Assembly: GCF_963576675.1 (NCBI RefSeq)
Contig: NC_088915.1
Span: forward strand, 5,957,001 to 6,021,000
Reading direction: 5' to 3'
DNA from: Euphorbia lathyris
Lineage: Eukaryota; Streptophyta; Magnoliopsida; Malpighiales; Euphorbiaceae
Length of the DNA: 64,000 nt
The notes beneath the pieces were generated by a model. That model was not told the DNA's origin. It saw only the letters and a program-made list of their open reading frames with translations, and made no database searches. Below, one piece after another: positions 24,422 through 35,140 of the stretch. The translations under genes were made by a program, and so were the position numbers. How positions within the stretch are numbered: position 1 is the first letter of the stretch; each line of letters begins with the position of its first letter.

Positions 24422-24438
24422 GGCAACGGCGCCAAAAT
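24422..24438 (-). promoter_or_regulatory. Primer binding site of the gag-protease gypsy element
   Basis: On the minus strand TGGCGCCGTTGCCGGGGA follows the LTR after a few bases. This is the tRNA-Asp-type site typical of Athila/Tat-like elements. Confidence 0.85.
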
Positions 24439-24439
24439 T

Positions 24440-25730
24440 TGATGGGTGTCGAATCCACCAAAGATAATTATAACTTCACTTAGCCGAAAATAAATTGTAA
24501 AAGAGCAAGTAAAGGTCGTACCCAAAGGATTAATACTGATCTAATCACAAATATAACCAAGCAATTAACAAAAAGTAAATAGAGGGGGATTGAAATTGTT
24601 GATTAATGAATAAATAAAAATTGCAGAATCAAATTGAAATTGAATGTAAAATTAAATGTTGGAATTTCAGTTAAGGGGGATTCCGTAGGCCAAACAATTA
24701 TTTCTCATCGATCATTGACGGTGAGACATTATCTTAATTAACATGATCTGGATTGGTTATAGCCGTTCCTTATTCATTCCCGACCTAATCCTTCCTTAAT
24801 TGTAAAGCAAATCCTAGAGCGCCTAAAGATAAGCTCATATTCAATCAGACAGTTCTAGCTTAGCGCTTAGAATTTAATCCGTCGAAAGCATTAGGAATTA
24901 GAAGGACCCAATCTAAGTTAACCGAATTCTTAGCGATTCCAATTCAAACCAAATCACATGTTCATGCGCTTAATCGTTGTTAAGATATTCAGATGATTAC
25001 AAATCCTATTTCCTAACGTTGTTCAATGAATGAAAAAGCAAAAGTCTGGCCAAACCTTCACCTGAACCTCCAATGATGGTCTGATTTTATAGATTAACAA
25101 ACATGCAAACAGCTTATATAAATTCAGATTTCTAAATTAAAGAGTAACAATCTCACGATAGAAAATAATGCTCGCCTTTGATTAATCCTTTAACCGAATA
25201 AAGTGTTTAGCTATACATAGTCATGAATTCGACTATGATAACCATTAAAGACAAAAAATAAATAAAGCTAATTAAGAATCCCAAAAGAGAAAAAAAACCT
25301 AAAAAGAACTTTTTTTTTCCCAAGGTGTAAATTCTCATCTATTTATAGAGAAAACCCCCTCCTAAAAGTTGGGTAACAAAATAATATCTATCTAAATCAT
25401 CAATCTCTTTTACAAATTTCAAATCCCTGATTTTCTGCCTTCTATTTCGAGTTGGAAAAGGTCTTGGTCAATTTGAACATCAGAAGATTCGAAGGTCCTT
25501 AGTCTTGGGCAAGACTAACTCCAATTTCGCTTCAGCTCCTTTAATTCAGCACCAAATTCCTTTCTGGTCCAAAGTTTCTCCAATTAAGCCCAATTCTGCT
25601 CCTTTTAATCATTTAAGTCCTGTGGAGGCAAATCAAACCAAAACAAGCAATAATACCCAAAATAACACCAAATTAATTAAATAACCTAACATTAAAGTGG
25701 ACATTTGAACGTAGAATTGGACACTTATCA
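24440..25730 (-). repeat. 5' LTR of the gag-protease gypsy element
   Basis: 1,291 bp, TG...CA, followed on the right by the AGTAT duplication. A perfect copy of the 20-bp dyad is at 25499-25518. Confidence 0.93.
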
Positions 25731-25735
25731 AGTAT

Positions 25736-26882
25736 CGCCTACCTTAAGAACATTAACTCCGGAGGAAGCCGCCTTAATGGCCGCCATTCTGTGGAAGAAA
25801 CCGTTGTTTCTATCACCTTCCTGCAACCACTTAATCCGACTCTTCCCTTTCAAGAAAATTTCTTTTCTTTGTAATGCCAGGTTAAGCTCCGAATGAGCCT
25901 TTAGTTCATTGTTGATGACATCCTCAGTGCAATCATCACCTGTGATATTTGTTTGAATCTCCTTCAACGCTGTTTCAGCCCGAGAAATCTGATCATCCAG
26001 AAGACCGAATGTTTCTTTATTCCAATGGCGGAGAATTGGTCTTAGCCGCTTCATCTTATCGCCGAGTGACTGCATTGGAGGTAGGTGGGGGTGTGGGCCA
26101 GTCCAGAATGACTGGATAACATCCCGTAGTCCACCATGGGTCAGCCACATTGCCTGGAATCTAAATCTGGTGGGCTTAGAAACCTTTGGGGCGCAACAAA
26201 AGATCAAAGGGATGTGGTCCAATTGATGTCTGTTGAGAACAATGCTACTGTGCTTGTGCCAGCCGTCTAAAAGTTCATGTGAGACCATAGCTCTATCAAT
26301 CCGACTTTCCACCCTAGTCGTACTGGCCCTTCCATTACACCACATGTAATACAAACCCTGCGTCGGGGCATCAATAAAGCCACAACTTTCAACAAAGTCT
26401 CTGAATTCCCTGCAAGGGCGCGTAGCCGGTGCTCTCCCAGTTTTTTCATGTGCACGTAGGACCGCGTTGAAGTCACCAATGTTTAGCCATTGTCCCTTGA
26501 GCTGAGATCTGAGGTTCAAAATGCAGTTATACATATCCAGTCTACAGTTAGCCCAAACACTGCCATAGACCGCGCACACATTAATGGTAACCCCCATAGT
26601 TCGAAGTTGAACCAAAACAAATTGTTCGTGAGTACTGTAAACCGTAGCATCTAGAGAAGATCTGGAGGCTATGAAAAACCAAAGCGAAGGCATCTCTTTA
26701 CAGTTGTGAGCAATTCTAGTCATTCCCAGCCCTTCCCAAAATGAGGGTCTAATCACCTGAAACTCAACCATAAGCTCTGCCAAGCACAGTACCGTTGGCT
26801 TATGTAATTTACACAAATTATATAAATAACGTTGGGTATCCAAATTATGAATACCTTTGCAGTTCCAGTATAGGACATTCAT
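25736..26882 (-). pseudogene. LINE ORF2, endonuclease portion
   Basis: The frame opens with MNVLYWNCKG at 26882, the usual start of plant L1 ORF2, and runs as an endonuclease/exonuclease/phosphatase domain. CLAELM matches the catalytic Glu region, NIGDFNAVL (about 26480) the catalytic Asp/Asn pair, and SRIDRAMVS and LDHIPL (SDHxPL-like) the C-terminal catalytic block. It runs open to the nested LTR element and continues at 17969 without losing frame. Confidence 0.88.
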
Positions 26883-26911
26883 TTAGATAGAGAGAGTGTT
26901 TTACCGATCCG

Positions 26912-28149
26912 TCAGGCTCGGTGTTTCTTTGATGTGACAGTTTCCCAAACGCCCTCCTCCTCATCAACAATATCAGCCCAGGATTGAAGTTCTGACTCGT
27001 CGTTATTAGCGCCAGGTGATGAAGACCGTTCTTCAAGAAACAACAGCGGAGGGTCAGTACCTCCAAGTCCTTGTGGGCTGGTGGCCAACGTAGCAGTGTC
27101 CGCAAGGAGCTTGTTAGGAGAAGGCTCGACATCATTTAATTGCGGCAGTTGCTCATTTAATTGCGGCAGTTGCTCGATTCTCTCCGGAGGATGTAAAGCT
27201 GCCAAAATTTTGTTTGTTACTTTTGGGATTGGTATCTCTGTTCTGACCCCAATTTTGACATGCTTCCGTTTATCCGATACAGTAGTTGTTCGCTTCTCAG
27301 TGTGCTCAGATACTGGTTTTTTATTCCTTCTGCAATCGTATGCCATATATGGCCGATGCTTGAACACACCCGACAGAAGCTAGGGAGCCTTTCATAAACC
27401 ACTTCAATCCAGATTTGCTTTCCTTCCCTTTCAATACCAAGTTTCGCTGGTAGTTCGTTTTCTAAATCAACGTCTATTAGCATTCTCGCGAAATGCCCAA
27501 AATCGCCTTTAATAGTGGCACGATCCACTCTGATCAGCCCCCCAATCCCTTTTGCAATATCAGATAAAATCTGTGGATCTCAGTATTCCCATGGCTGAGA
27601 GTAGAGTCGTACCCACACTTGAGCATTGGTTGATTTCTCAGCCAGAGGGTCAAAATCTGGCACCCATGATTGGAGCCGGAAAAGGCCAGGTTTGACGCTG
27701 ATGACTCCTTTAGCAAAAACCCGATTTTGTATCTCCTGTGAACCCAACAAAACATGATAGAATCCTTTCCCAAGGGAAATTACCCTCCAGGCTCCACTGA
27801 GCCCCCACGTACTATGTAATTTCTTCTTAAGGTCCGTAACTTTCCAGGGCGAATCCCCCTTACTTAAAATCAACCTGCCAATTAGTGAGGTGGAGCACAT
27901 AGCAGCCCGTCGATTGTAGGCCGATTGTGAAATCTTAATGGTTTTGATTCCACCGATTTCAGAAACTGTCGCTGATGAAAGGGGGGTATCCACCAACGTT
28001 TTCGACAACGCTCCAGCGTATGAGCTAGTTTTCTGTGTCTGTGTCTTCGACTCAGCTGTCGTTGCATTCCTCAGCTTTGGATTGAAGAGAACTCGTATGT
28101 CGACATAGTTATCCAGGTCTCGCAATTGATCGGCGGCCGGAGAGGCCAT
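26912..28149 (-). pseudogene. LINE ORF1 (DUF4283 plus CCHC knuckle)
   Basis: From the ATG at 28149 the product resembles the plant LINE ORF1/DUF4283 family (LIGRLILSKGDSPWKVTDLKKKL, SLGKGFYHVLL, PGLFRLQSWVPDFDPL). An in-frame TGA at about 27582 interrupts it and the frame continues. A zinc knuckle CX2CX4HX4C near 27370-27410 is split by a frameshift. The C-terminal part runs in another frame to 26912 and contains a 21-bp tandem duplication (about 27135-27176). Upstream 28150-28285 is the GC-rich 5' UTR. Inferred role: RNA-binding chaperone for retrotransposition. Confidence 0.82.
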
Positions 28150-28301
28150 TGCCGGCGCTCAGCAGTTCCTAGAGCACGGTGGCGGCTAGGGTTTCCATCA
28201 AAGAAAAGACACAGAGGATCTTTCGGAATAGGTAAATTTCGTTAGATTAGTTGAAATTAACTGATTTTTTTAAAAATAAAAAATCATGTAATAAAATAGT
28301 T

Positions 28302-28622
28302 ACTAAACCCAAAAATAGAAAAATCCATTTGATATACTAATATACATCTATCTATACCTATATAACCATTAAAAGATATAAATAATACAAAAAAAAGTGT
28401 AAAAACTCATAAAGGGTCCCTGCTTTAATAAAGGATCCTACCAAAAACCAAAATAATAATCAAAACCAAACTCATACATAAACATACATACATACATACA
28501 TACATACATACTAATATACCATTAAATCCCTTCACCCTCTTCATCCGTATATATATACATATATAAATGGGCCAAAATGAAAAATACCCAAATCAGTCCT
28601 TGATTTTCAAACAATAAAAACA
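28302..28622. other. AT-rich spacer with (CATA)n microsatellite
   Basis: No gene is visible. A CATA repeat runs at about 28483-28511. The phrase aaatcagtccttgatttt near 28591 recurs near 30793, on the far side of the next two elements, so both lie in one interrupted AT-rich sequence. Confidence 0.5.
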
Positions 28623-30094
28623 AGGGAAAAGTATAAAAATAAACCTTGTGGTTTGGCCCATTTTCGAACTGCACCCCTGTGGTTTAAAAGTTTGCAAGTT
28701 GGTACCATAAATTTCATTCCGTTAGCAAACATATACCAAATTGACTAACGGTGTTAAAAATCAAATGGAAAAGAGTTAATTTGGTCCTTATATTTATTTA
28801 TTTTATAAATTAACTCCCCTTATTATCTACTTACCACAAACAAACCCCAAAATTAAAAATAAGAATCAAATACACCATCTTCTTCACCTCTCTTTTGATT
28901 TTTTTTTTCTTTCTCACTCCTCTCCCAAAATTAAAAATAAGAATCAAATACATTCAATTAATTAGAATCCACTACTTCAATCAATTCAAAGACCCGCCCT
29001 TTCAGTTTCCAACTTCCTCCAACTTCCTTACAGAAACAAAGCCCTTTGAAAAGAAGAACTATCGTTTTACCCTCTCAATTCCAAGATCTGCTAGGGTTCT
29101 TCAACAAATCATGCTATTCTTTCTATAATGCATATCTTTTTCTCAAACGATGCTGTATTTTTTGAAGTTCGCGCTCACTTTCTTACTTCTTCCAGTATCT
29201 GTTCTTCCTCAAACCTGCGATGGCCGGAGCATCTTCACTTTCAAGATGCACCATCGTTTCTCTAATTCACTTAAAAACTGGTCTGCTTCCGTCAATGGCT
29301 ACTTCCACTTAGGGAAATGGCCAGCTAAACGAAGTTTTGAGTACTATGAGGAATTGGCCCACCGTGATCATATCTTACGCGGCCGTAAACTCTCTAATGG
29401 AGATTCTCCACTTGCTTTCTCCGATGGGAATACCACATTTCGAATTAGCTCTTTAGGATTGTGCGTTTCGTTCTTCCATTTGATTCTTGAATTGTTTTTT
29501 TGTTAATTATAAAATAGAAGTAATTCCTGGTGGATATTTTTGTAGTTTGCATTACACGACGGTGGAGTTAGGGACGCCGGGAGTGAAGTTCATGGTGGCG
29601 CTTGATACCGGTAGCGACCTGTTCTGGGTTCCTTCCGTTAATGGATTGGGTGAAGTGTTGGGTCAAGTAAAAGTGAAAGAGACAGAACCATTGACGGAAG
29701 AGGCAGTGAGGACTACTTTGAGAAGGGCTATGAATTACTATTCACGTGGATTCTAATTAATTGAATGTATTTGATTCTTATTTTTAATTTTGGGAGAGGA
29801 GTGAGAAAGAAAAAAAAAATCAAAAGAGAAGTGAAGAAGATGGTGTATTTGATTCTTATTTTTAATTTTGGGTTTTGTTTGTGGTAAGTAGATAATAAGG
29901 GGAGTTAATTTATAAAATAAATAAATATAAGGACCAAATTAACTCTTTTTTCTTTGACTTTTAACACCGTTAGTCAATTTGGTATATGTTTGCTACGGAA
30001 TGAAGTTCATGGTACCAACTTGCAAACTTTTAAATCACAGGGGTGCAATTCGAAAATGGGCCAAACCACAAGGTTTATTTTTATACTTTTCCCT
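28623..30094. mobile_element. Pack-type TIR transposon with captured gene
   Basis: Two inverted arms of about 350 bp, 28623-28972 and 29746-30094, are about 97% identical by eye and start AGGGAAAAGTATAAAAATAA. They enclose 770 bp of gene-derived DNA with an intron. Flanks AAAAACA (28616-28622) and GAAAACA (30095-30101) match at 6 of 7 bases. Long arms around host gene pieces are typical of Pack-MULEs, but the 7-bp duplication is short for Mutator, so the superfamily is open. There is no transposase. Confidence 0.85.
29150..29756 (+). CDS. Chimeric captured gene: aspartyl-protease N-terminus plus foreign tail
   Basis: Exon 1 (29150-29460) encodes a hydrophobic leader of about 21 residues and a segment (FTFKMHHRFS, then SFEYYEELAHRDHILRGR). 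This closely resembles the N-terminus of plant A1-family aspartyl proteases of the At2g17760 type. A GT-AG intron of 85 bp (29461-29545) falls at a sensible place: splicing joins TTRISSLG-like sequence to FLHYTTVELGTPG. Exon 2 carries the first catalytic motif DTGSDLFWVP and then leaves the protease for about 38 residues I cannot place, ending with a stop inside the right arm. Spliced length is 522 bases (173 residues). The second catalytic Asp and the cap are absent, so protease activity is not expected. The retained intron shows capture from genomic DNA. Transcription is unproven. Confidence 0.7.
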
Positions 30095-30146
30095 GAAAAC
30101 AAACCCCCAAATATACATAAACTATCTACCCATCTATATATAATAT

Positions 30147-30708
30147 AGGGTAATTAATTTATTAGCCCCTATATTTTGACAAAACACACTGTTTAGTCCC
30201 TGTATTTTCAAAAACACATGGTAAGGTCCCTAACCTTTTTTTCAGTGAACTGTTTAGTCCTACCGTCTGTTTGTTAGATTTTTTACCGTTTATGACTTCG
30301 GAAAAGACTAAATTACCCTTTAATATTTACCTTCAAACTTTAGAAGAGGAAATCCAATTTAGAAGAAGAAGTTATTTGTATGGAGAACAAGAAAAAGAAC
30401 AGACTTAATGTTTATGAATTTGAACGATTAAGAAGAAAATCAAGAAGAAAAAGACTCAAAGTTGATTTCAGATGCATTAGAGTTTAAAGGAAAGGAAAAT
30501 AAAGGAAAAGAAGAACGCAAGTCCAAATTGACTAACAAAATCTTCATGAGAGTCTAACGGCATGGACTAAACAGTTCACCGAGAAAAACGTTAGGGACTA
30601 AACAGTTCATCGAGAAAAAGGTTAGGGACTTTATCATGTGTTTTTAAAAATACAAAGACTAAACAGTGTGTTTTGTCAAAATACAGGGACTAATAAATTA
30701 ATTACCCT
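30147..30708. mobile_element. AGGG-type MITE, copy B
   Basis: It matches the MITE at 10438-10998 along its length, with the same AGGGTAATTAATTTATTAG ends. It is flanked by the perfect 7-bp repeat ATAATAT (30140-30146 and 30709-30715). Confidence 0.9.
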
Positions 30709-30715
30709 ATAATAT

Positions 30716-31476
30716 ATAACTAACAATTAATTAATCTTAAACCCCTCTATATACGTAATATATATACATAAAGAGAGAAATTAAAAACTCTAAATCAGCC
30801 CTTGATTTTATAAAGATTCAGAAAAGGGACCCAAAACATAATAAAACAACAATATGAAAATATCAGAAACAGTCCCTTTGAAATTTCAGATTTATTGAAA
30901 CTTATTAGATCTACTCTATTTCATCGTTTTGATCCCCAACTACCCAAATCGGGTCATGGCTTGTAACGGGGAACCCCAAAGCGAAGTTTTATTCCCAAAA
31001 ACAGTTTAAAACATTTATAACTAACGAATCTACGACGTTTTACTCCCGAACTACCCCTAAATCAGGTCACGGTTCGTATTAGGAGTTAAAACAAAGTTTT
31101 TTTACATTGAAATCAAAACCAAAAATTAAGCTAAATGCAAAAACTGAAATTAATTCAACAACTCTACATAACAGAAATGCAATAAAAGAGTAAATGGGTC
31201 TAGTTCCTCGGATTGTTACCTTTTGATCGGTAACGGAGTCCAAATCAAGTCGATTGATTAGCGTTTAGAGTCGTTTTTTGGGTTTTTGGACAAATTCGGG
31301 TCTCGTAGAAATTTTCCAAGGGTTCGGGTCTCTTTTCTTCCTCCTCATTTACATTGGGCTCCATCCTATTTATAGGCATATGAAGCTCAAACTTAGTTTA
31401 TTTTTTACTCCAAACCAACTTGGAGCCAAAGACAAGCTAAGTTAGCTTAGGAAATTTCATAGAAATTTCCTTTTCT

Positions 31477-31514
<38 letters not shown>

Positions 31515-32149
31515 TTAAAAAAAGAAAAATAAAACCAAGCACTTGGCTTTGGCCAAATGAAGCGAAATTGCACTTGGCCAAAGCCAAGTGCTATTGGGCT
31601 GGGCCTGGCGGCCCAGCCCCGTCACGGGCCGTCCAACGGCCCGTGAAGAAAATAGCGGCCCCCGACGGGGCCGTGTTTATATATATAATAAAAATAAAAA
31701 TAAATATAAATATTTAAACAAATAAAATACACCTAAAATTAACCAAAATCAATAACGATTTTCATCGAAAATGATTTTTGTCAAAACCGATTTTATAAAA
31801 TTAACTTTTATAAAATCGATCTCTTTACAAAACTATCTATATTTTTGGATTGCTCGAATACCAAAACAAAACCCTTATCGACCCGAGATCTTATTAATAA
31901 TAACATTAATAAGAAAATGGCATGAAATACCCCGAACTCGGCGAGACGATTTAAGATTTCACTCGCGGAACCGATTCGCCCATCATCTCGATTCGATTTC
32001 CGAATTCGATCAAACCAGTCTCCACGGTTCCTTCAAACAACGTTTTTTTTATTTATTATTTTTTATTGACTCGTCATTTATTTCAATCGACTGATTTGGA
32101 TCATTTTTTATAATTTTTCTTCATCGGTCCTCCGACCCCGGTGTCTACA
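30716..32149 (-). repeat. LTR-like block ending TGTAGACACC on the minus strand
   Basis: The right edge reads TGTAGACACCGGGGTCGG on the minus strand, a typical plant gypsy LTR start. A minus-strand TATAAATAG is at 31366-31374, about 780 bp downstream of that start. Between them lie an (ATT)n run (31478-31515), four consecutive GC-rich perfect hairpins (31538-31673) and a diverged AT-rich stretch. The left boundary and target duplications could not be found, so this may be a solo or truncated LTR. No coding capacity; the plus-strand ORF at 31771 has no features. Confidence 0.5.
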
Positions 32150-32656
32150 GGGGGATATGTAATATAACACGCAGTGTTATTTTGTTAAGTTTATGATTAA
32201 ATATATATAAGGATAAATGGTATTTAGAATTGGTTGAAATACGTCAATATATTCTATGTCATGAGAGCTTTTCAACGGTATGAATGACAAATTAAATCTT
32301 AAATTGAGCTACTAGAAATTAATATGACATTCAATTGACTGATTAATTGCATTGAAATTCTTAAATGTTGGAATTAATCGCATATCCAATTGACATATTA
32401 GCTTCATTCAATTGAAACAGTTGTAACAATTGGACTTAATTGCATTCAATTGAGTGATTGACTGATTAATTACATGAAATAATTTGTCTATAACATTTTT
32501 CCAATGCCTTTACATATGAATAAGGACCGGATTATTTTGTCCGATTCGTTCAACTGAGAGTATTGCAAACTCATAAAATTTCTCCTTTCGAAAAACGTGG
32601 AACTAATGGTTCTTCTTTTCGTTCTGGCTTCTTCCATTCTTGCCTCCGATGATAAC
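32150..32656. other. Dispersed repeat copy and a short signal-peptide-like ORF start
   Basis: The first 400 bp match 13545-14600 in the same orientation with the same word order (gtgttattttgt, then ctatgtcatgagagctttt, then aaggaccgga). From 32606 a Met-started reading MVLLFVLASSILASDD looks like a secretion leader, but it is cut after a few codons by the solo LTR. A different frame is also open, so coding status is doubtful. Confidence 0.35.
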
Positions 32657-34772
32657 TGTAACGTCCGTAAAATAATAATACACAAATATTGATTAGGTTC
32701 ATGCATTTATATACTGAAATTTAAAATATATTATATTAGCATAGTTTGTATAATTATAATCAGTTTTAATTTATTCTCTAGTAATAATTATAGTATTTAT
32801 TAAATTAATATATTAGAAAGTAGTTATTTACGTGTAGAATACCACCTAAAAGAAAGGAAAAGGACAAAAAAAAAGGAAAGAAAACCTAAATCCTTACTAT
32901 AGAAACTGACTTGCTTAGAATTGGGTTTCTTCGGTGGAGAAAACAAAAGAAGAAAAACGATCAGGTATTAATTTTCATAGGAGAGTTTTGATTTTTTTTT
33001 TTCAATTTCAGAGCTTTTTTATTTCAATTCAAAGCCTTTCTTTTCATGGCTACCAATAGGAATTGATTTTAGTATTTTATTATTAATCCCAATTGATTCC
33101 AACTACTTTTTTTTAATTTCTTATACTCCATCAACACTTTTGTCTATTTTCACAATTGAATATATATTTTTGCTAGATTCATGATGAAATCATATAGGAC
33201 AAATTTTACCTCTTGAGAGTTGAAGAGATTTTGATTTCTTTTTTTAAACTAATTGCTCCAAAAACTTTCTAAACAGTTCCAGGTTACTCTCACTTTACTT
33301 AATATAATTTATGTGTCATAGATCACAAGTTTCAAATTCCAGAATATACATAATATTAGTTTTTCCTTATTATTCAGGTATATGTATTAATATATATATA
33401 TATATATATATATAATTAATTATATATATATATGACACGAGAATCCAATGGAAGATAGACCAAAAAAAGTAGCTGATTAAATAAGACTTGTTTTGGGTAA
33501 CAGGGGTAAATGGTTAATTAAATATATAGTATGTGTGTTTGTATGTTTGAGTGTTATACTTGACTCGGTGTATTAATTGCTTACTGATTCGATTTATATG
33601 TTTGACATGTATACTTGATATTTATGGTGACTTCGGTGACGTGAATGAATTGAATTTGACATCGATGGTTGTGAGGATATGAATAGATCTTAGACCGAGA
33701 CTAGTTAGTGATCGAATGGAAATTGATGATCGTACATTTGATAAATTTTTGCATAATAGGAAAGACCGGAAAATTATGAGAAAAAGCTTATCTAGGATAG
33801 TATATTCAATGGTTGCGACTGAATTGAGAAAATTGAATTGTATGATCTTGTGAAATATTGACACCGGGTATTTGTTACGATAGGGTGTCAGGTACCGGGT
33901 ATTTGTTACGATAGGGTACCTAAAGGTATATTATTGGGGTACCGTGTATTTGTTACGATAGGGTACGCCCATGATATAGATATTATGGCCATGCAACCAT
34001 TGAGTATTACTATACTAGGATAAGCAGGGCCCTTAAATTACACGACTACTATTTGCAATTCGTTGTACATGTTGCTTGATAACCTATAAACTAAATGTAC
34101 GAAACTATTGTATGCGCATGTGGTTGAACTGTGTATTTAATTAACTATCTTATTGAGTCGGCAGCTCACCCCTTGCCACCACCACTTTTCAGGAATAAAA
34201 GATTAGGGACGTTGGTTCCGATCGGTCAGTATGTGAAGTCGTCATCATTAGGATTTTTATTTTTCTACCTCGATTAATTATTGAGACTTTGTATATATAC
34301 TATTAGTTCAATCGGTATCGAAACTATATTCTTGTGCGATGATAAGTTGGCGATATTTTTTTTTTAACTCATATCAAATAGTATTTTGAAGATTGAATGT
34401 TTTAGTTAACTGATTTCTTCTCTATTCGAAATGTTTCGACCTTTTTTTGATTTAATTTAACCAGTTTATTTTGAAGTTTTATTTGTTTGTTGGTTAAGAC
34501 CATTTTCGGTCTCCTGTTGGTGATGTACAGGTATATATGCTATAAAAATGACGATTTTATACTTGATCAGTAAACAAAATTTGTCCCTTTCCTTTATATA
34601 CATATTAATGTTAAATAACTTTTTTTTTCTATAAGTCTTTGATTGCTACTTATATATATATATATATATATATGTATATGCTAATTATGATTACAACATA
34701 TTTATTTATGATACTTTCTAATTATGGTTTTATTTTATTATTCTATTTTTTTTATTTGAAATGGGCGTCACA
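32657..34772 (+). repeat. Probable solo LTR of a gypsy element
   Basis: The block starts TGTAACGTCCG and ends GGGCGTCACA, matching inverted LTR ends. It is flanked by ATAAC (32652-32656) and ATATC (34773-34777), a 5-bp duplication with one change. At 2.1 kb, the absence of any gag-pol and the GCAGCTCACCCCTT ... TTTTCAGG stretch (about 34160) suggest a solo LTR of the Tekay/Del kind; that lineage is my inference. TA microsatellites lie at 33388-33435 and inside the right end. A 3-unit hairpin repeat is at 33860-33967. Confidence 0.6.
33860..33967. repeat. Three hairpin units with a constant loop and changing stems
   Basis: Units at 33860-33889, 33891-33920 and 33938-33967 share the 18-base loop (GTATTTGTTACGATA core). 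Stems are GACACC/GGTGTC, GGTACC/GGTACC and GGTACC/GGTACG. The first two differ at two positions on both arms so that pairing is kept. Confidence 0.8.
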
Positions 34773-35140
34773 ATATCTACATGCACAGTTCGAGTTCGCC
34801 TATAGTGTTGATTTATCCTGAGAGACGGTTTGATCTTTACTAAGCAAATTATGTCTAAGAAAACTGAGCAGTTTCAAGCCTCAACACAAACAACATCTGT
34901 TATGTGCTGATTCAAATGTTTAAAGGTCTTCTTTTTTTCTGCTTGTAATATTCTATTCGTTCTATAATCAATAATATTCCAATTTTATATTTTGTTTATC
35001 TTTATGGTTTAACTCGTAGTCTAACAATATATGTGTAAGTTCAGTTTTTAATCATAGTTGAAAATTGCAAATTTGAATCATTTTTCATTGCTTAGAAATC
35101 ACGCACATTTACTACAATCAGATCACACAAACACGCGTAG
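34773..35140. other. Intergenic spacer
   Basis: No gene is supported. It begins with sequence that continues the short ORF cut by the solo LTR, then a T-rich stretch that could be a 3' UTR, and ends with the CGTAG duplication of the next element. Confidence 0.4.

Larger units (their letters stand above)
17975..25730 (-). mobile_element. Non-autonomous Ty3/gypsy element (gag and protease only)
   Basis: This complete LTR element is flanked by AGTAT on both sides (17970-17974 and 25731-25735). The 1,290-bp LTRs begin TGATGGGTGTCG in plus-strand reading and differ by roughly 20 substitutions, about 1.5%. The primer site beside the right LTR reads TGGCGCCGTTGCCGGGGA on the minus strand, the tRNA-Asp-type site used by Athila/Tat-like elements. 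The internal 5.2 kb has gag and protease but no RT, RNase H or integrase. It inserted inside the LINE ORF2. Confidence 0.92.
14851..28285 (-). mobile_element. L1-type LINE, near full length, split by an LTR element
   Basis: The 16-bp direct repeat ATGTAATAAAATAGTT flanks the element at 14835-14850 and 28286-28301. A T-run at the left end is the poly(A) tail of a minus-strand insertion. Without the nested LTR element (17975-25730 plus one 5-bp duplication) the LINE is about 5.7 kb. It carries ORF1 (nucleic-acid-binding) and ORF2 (endonuclease, RT, RNase H). Both ORFs carry stops or frameshifts. Confidence 0.93.
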
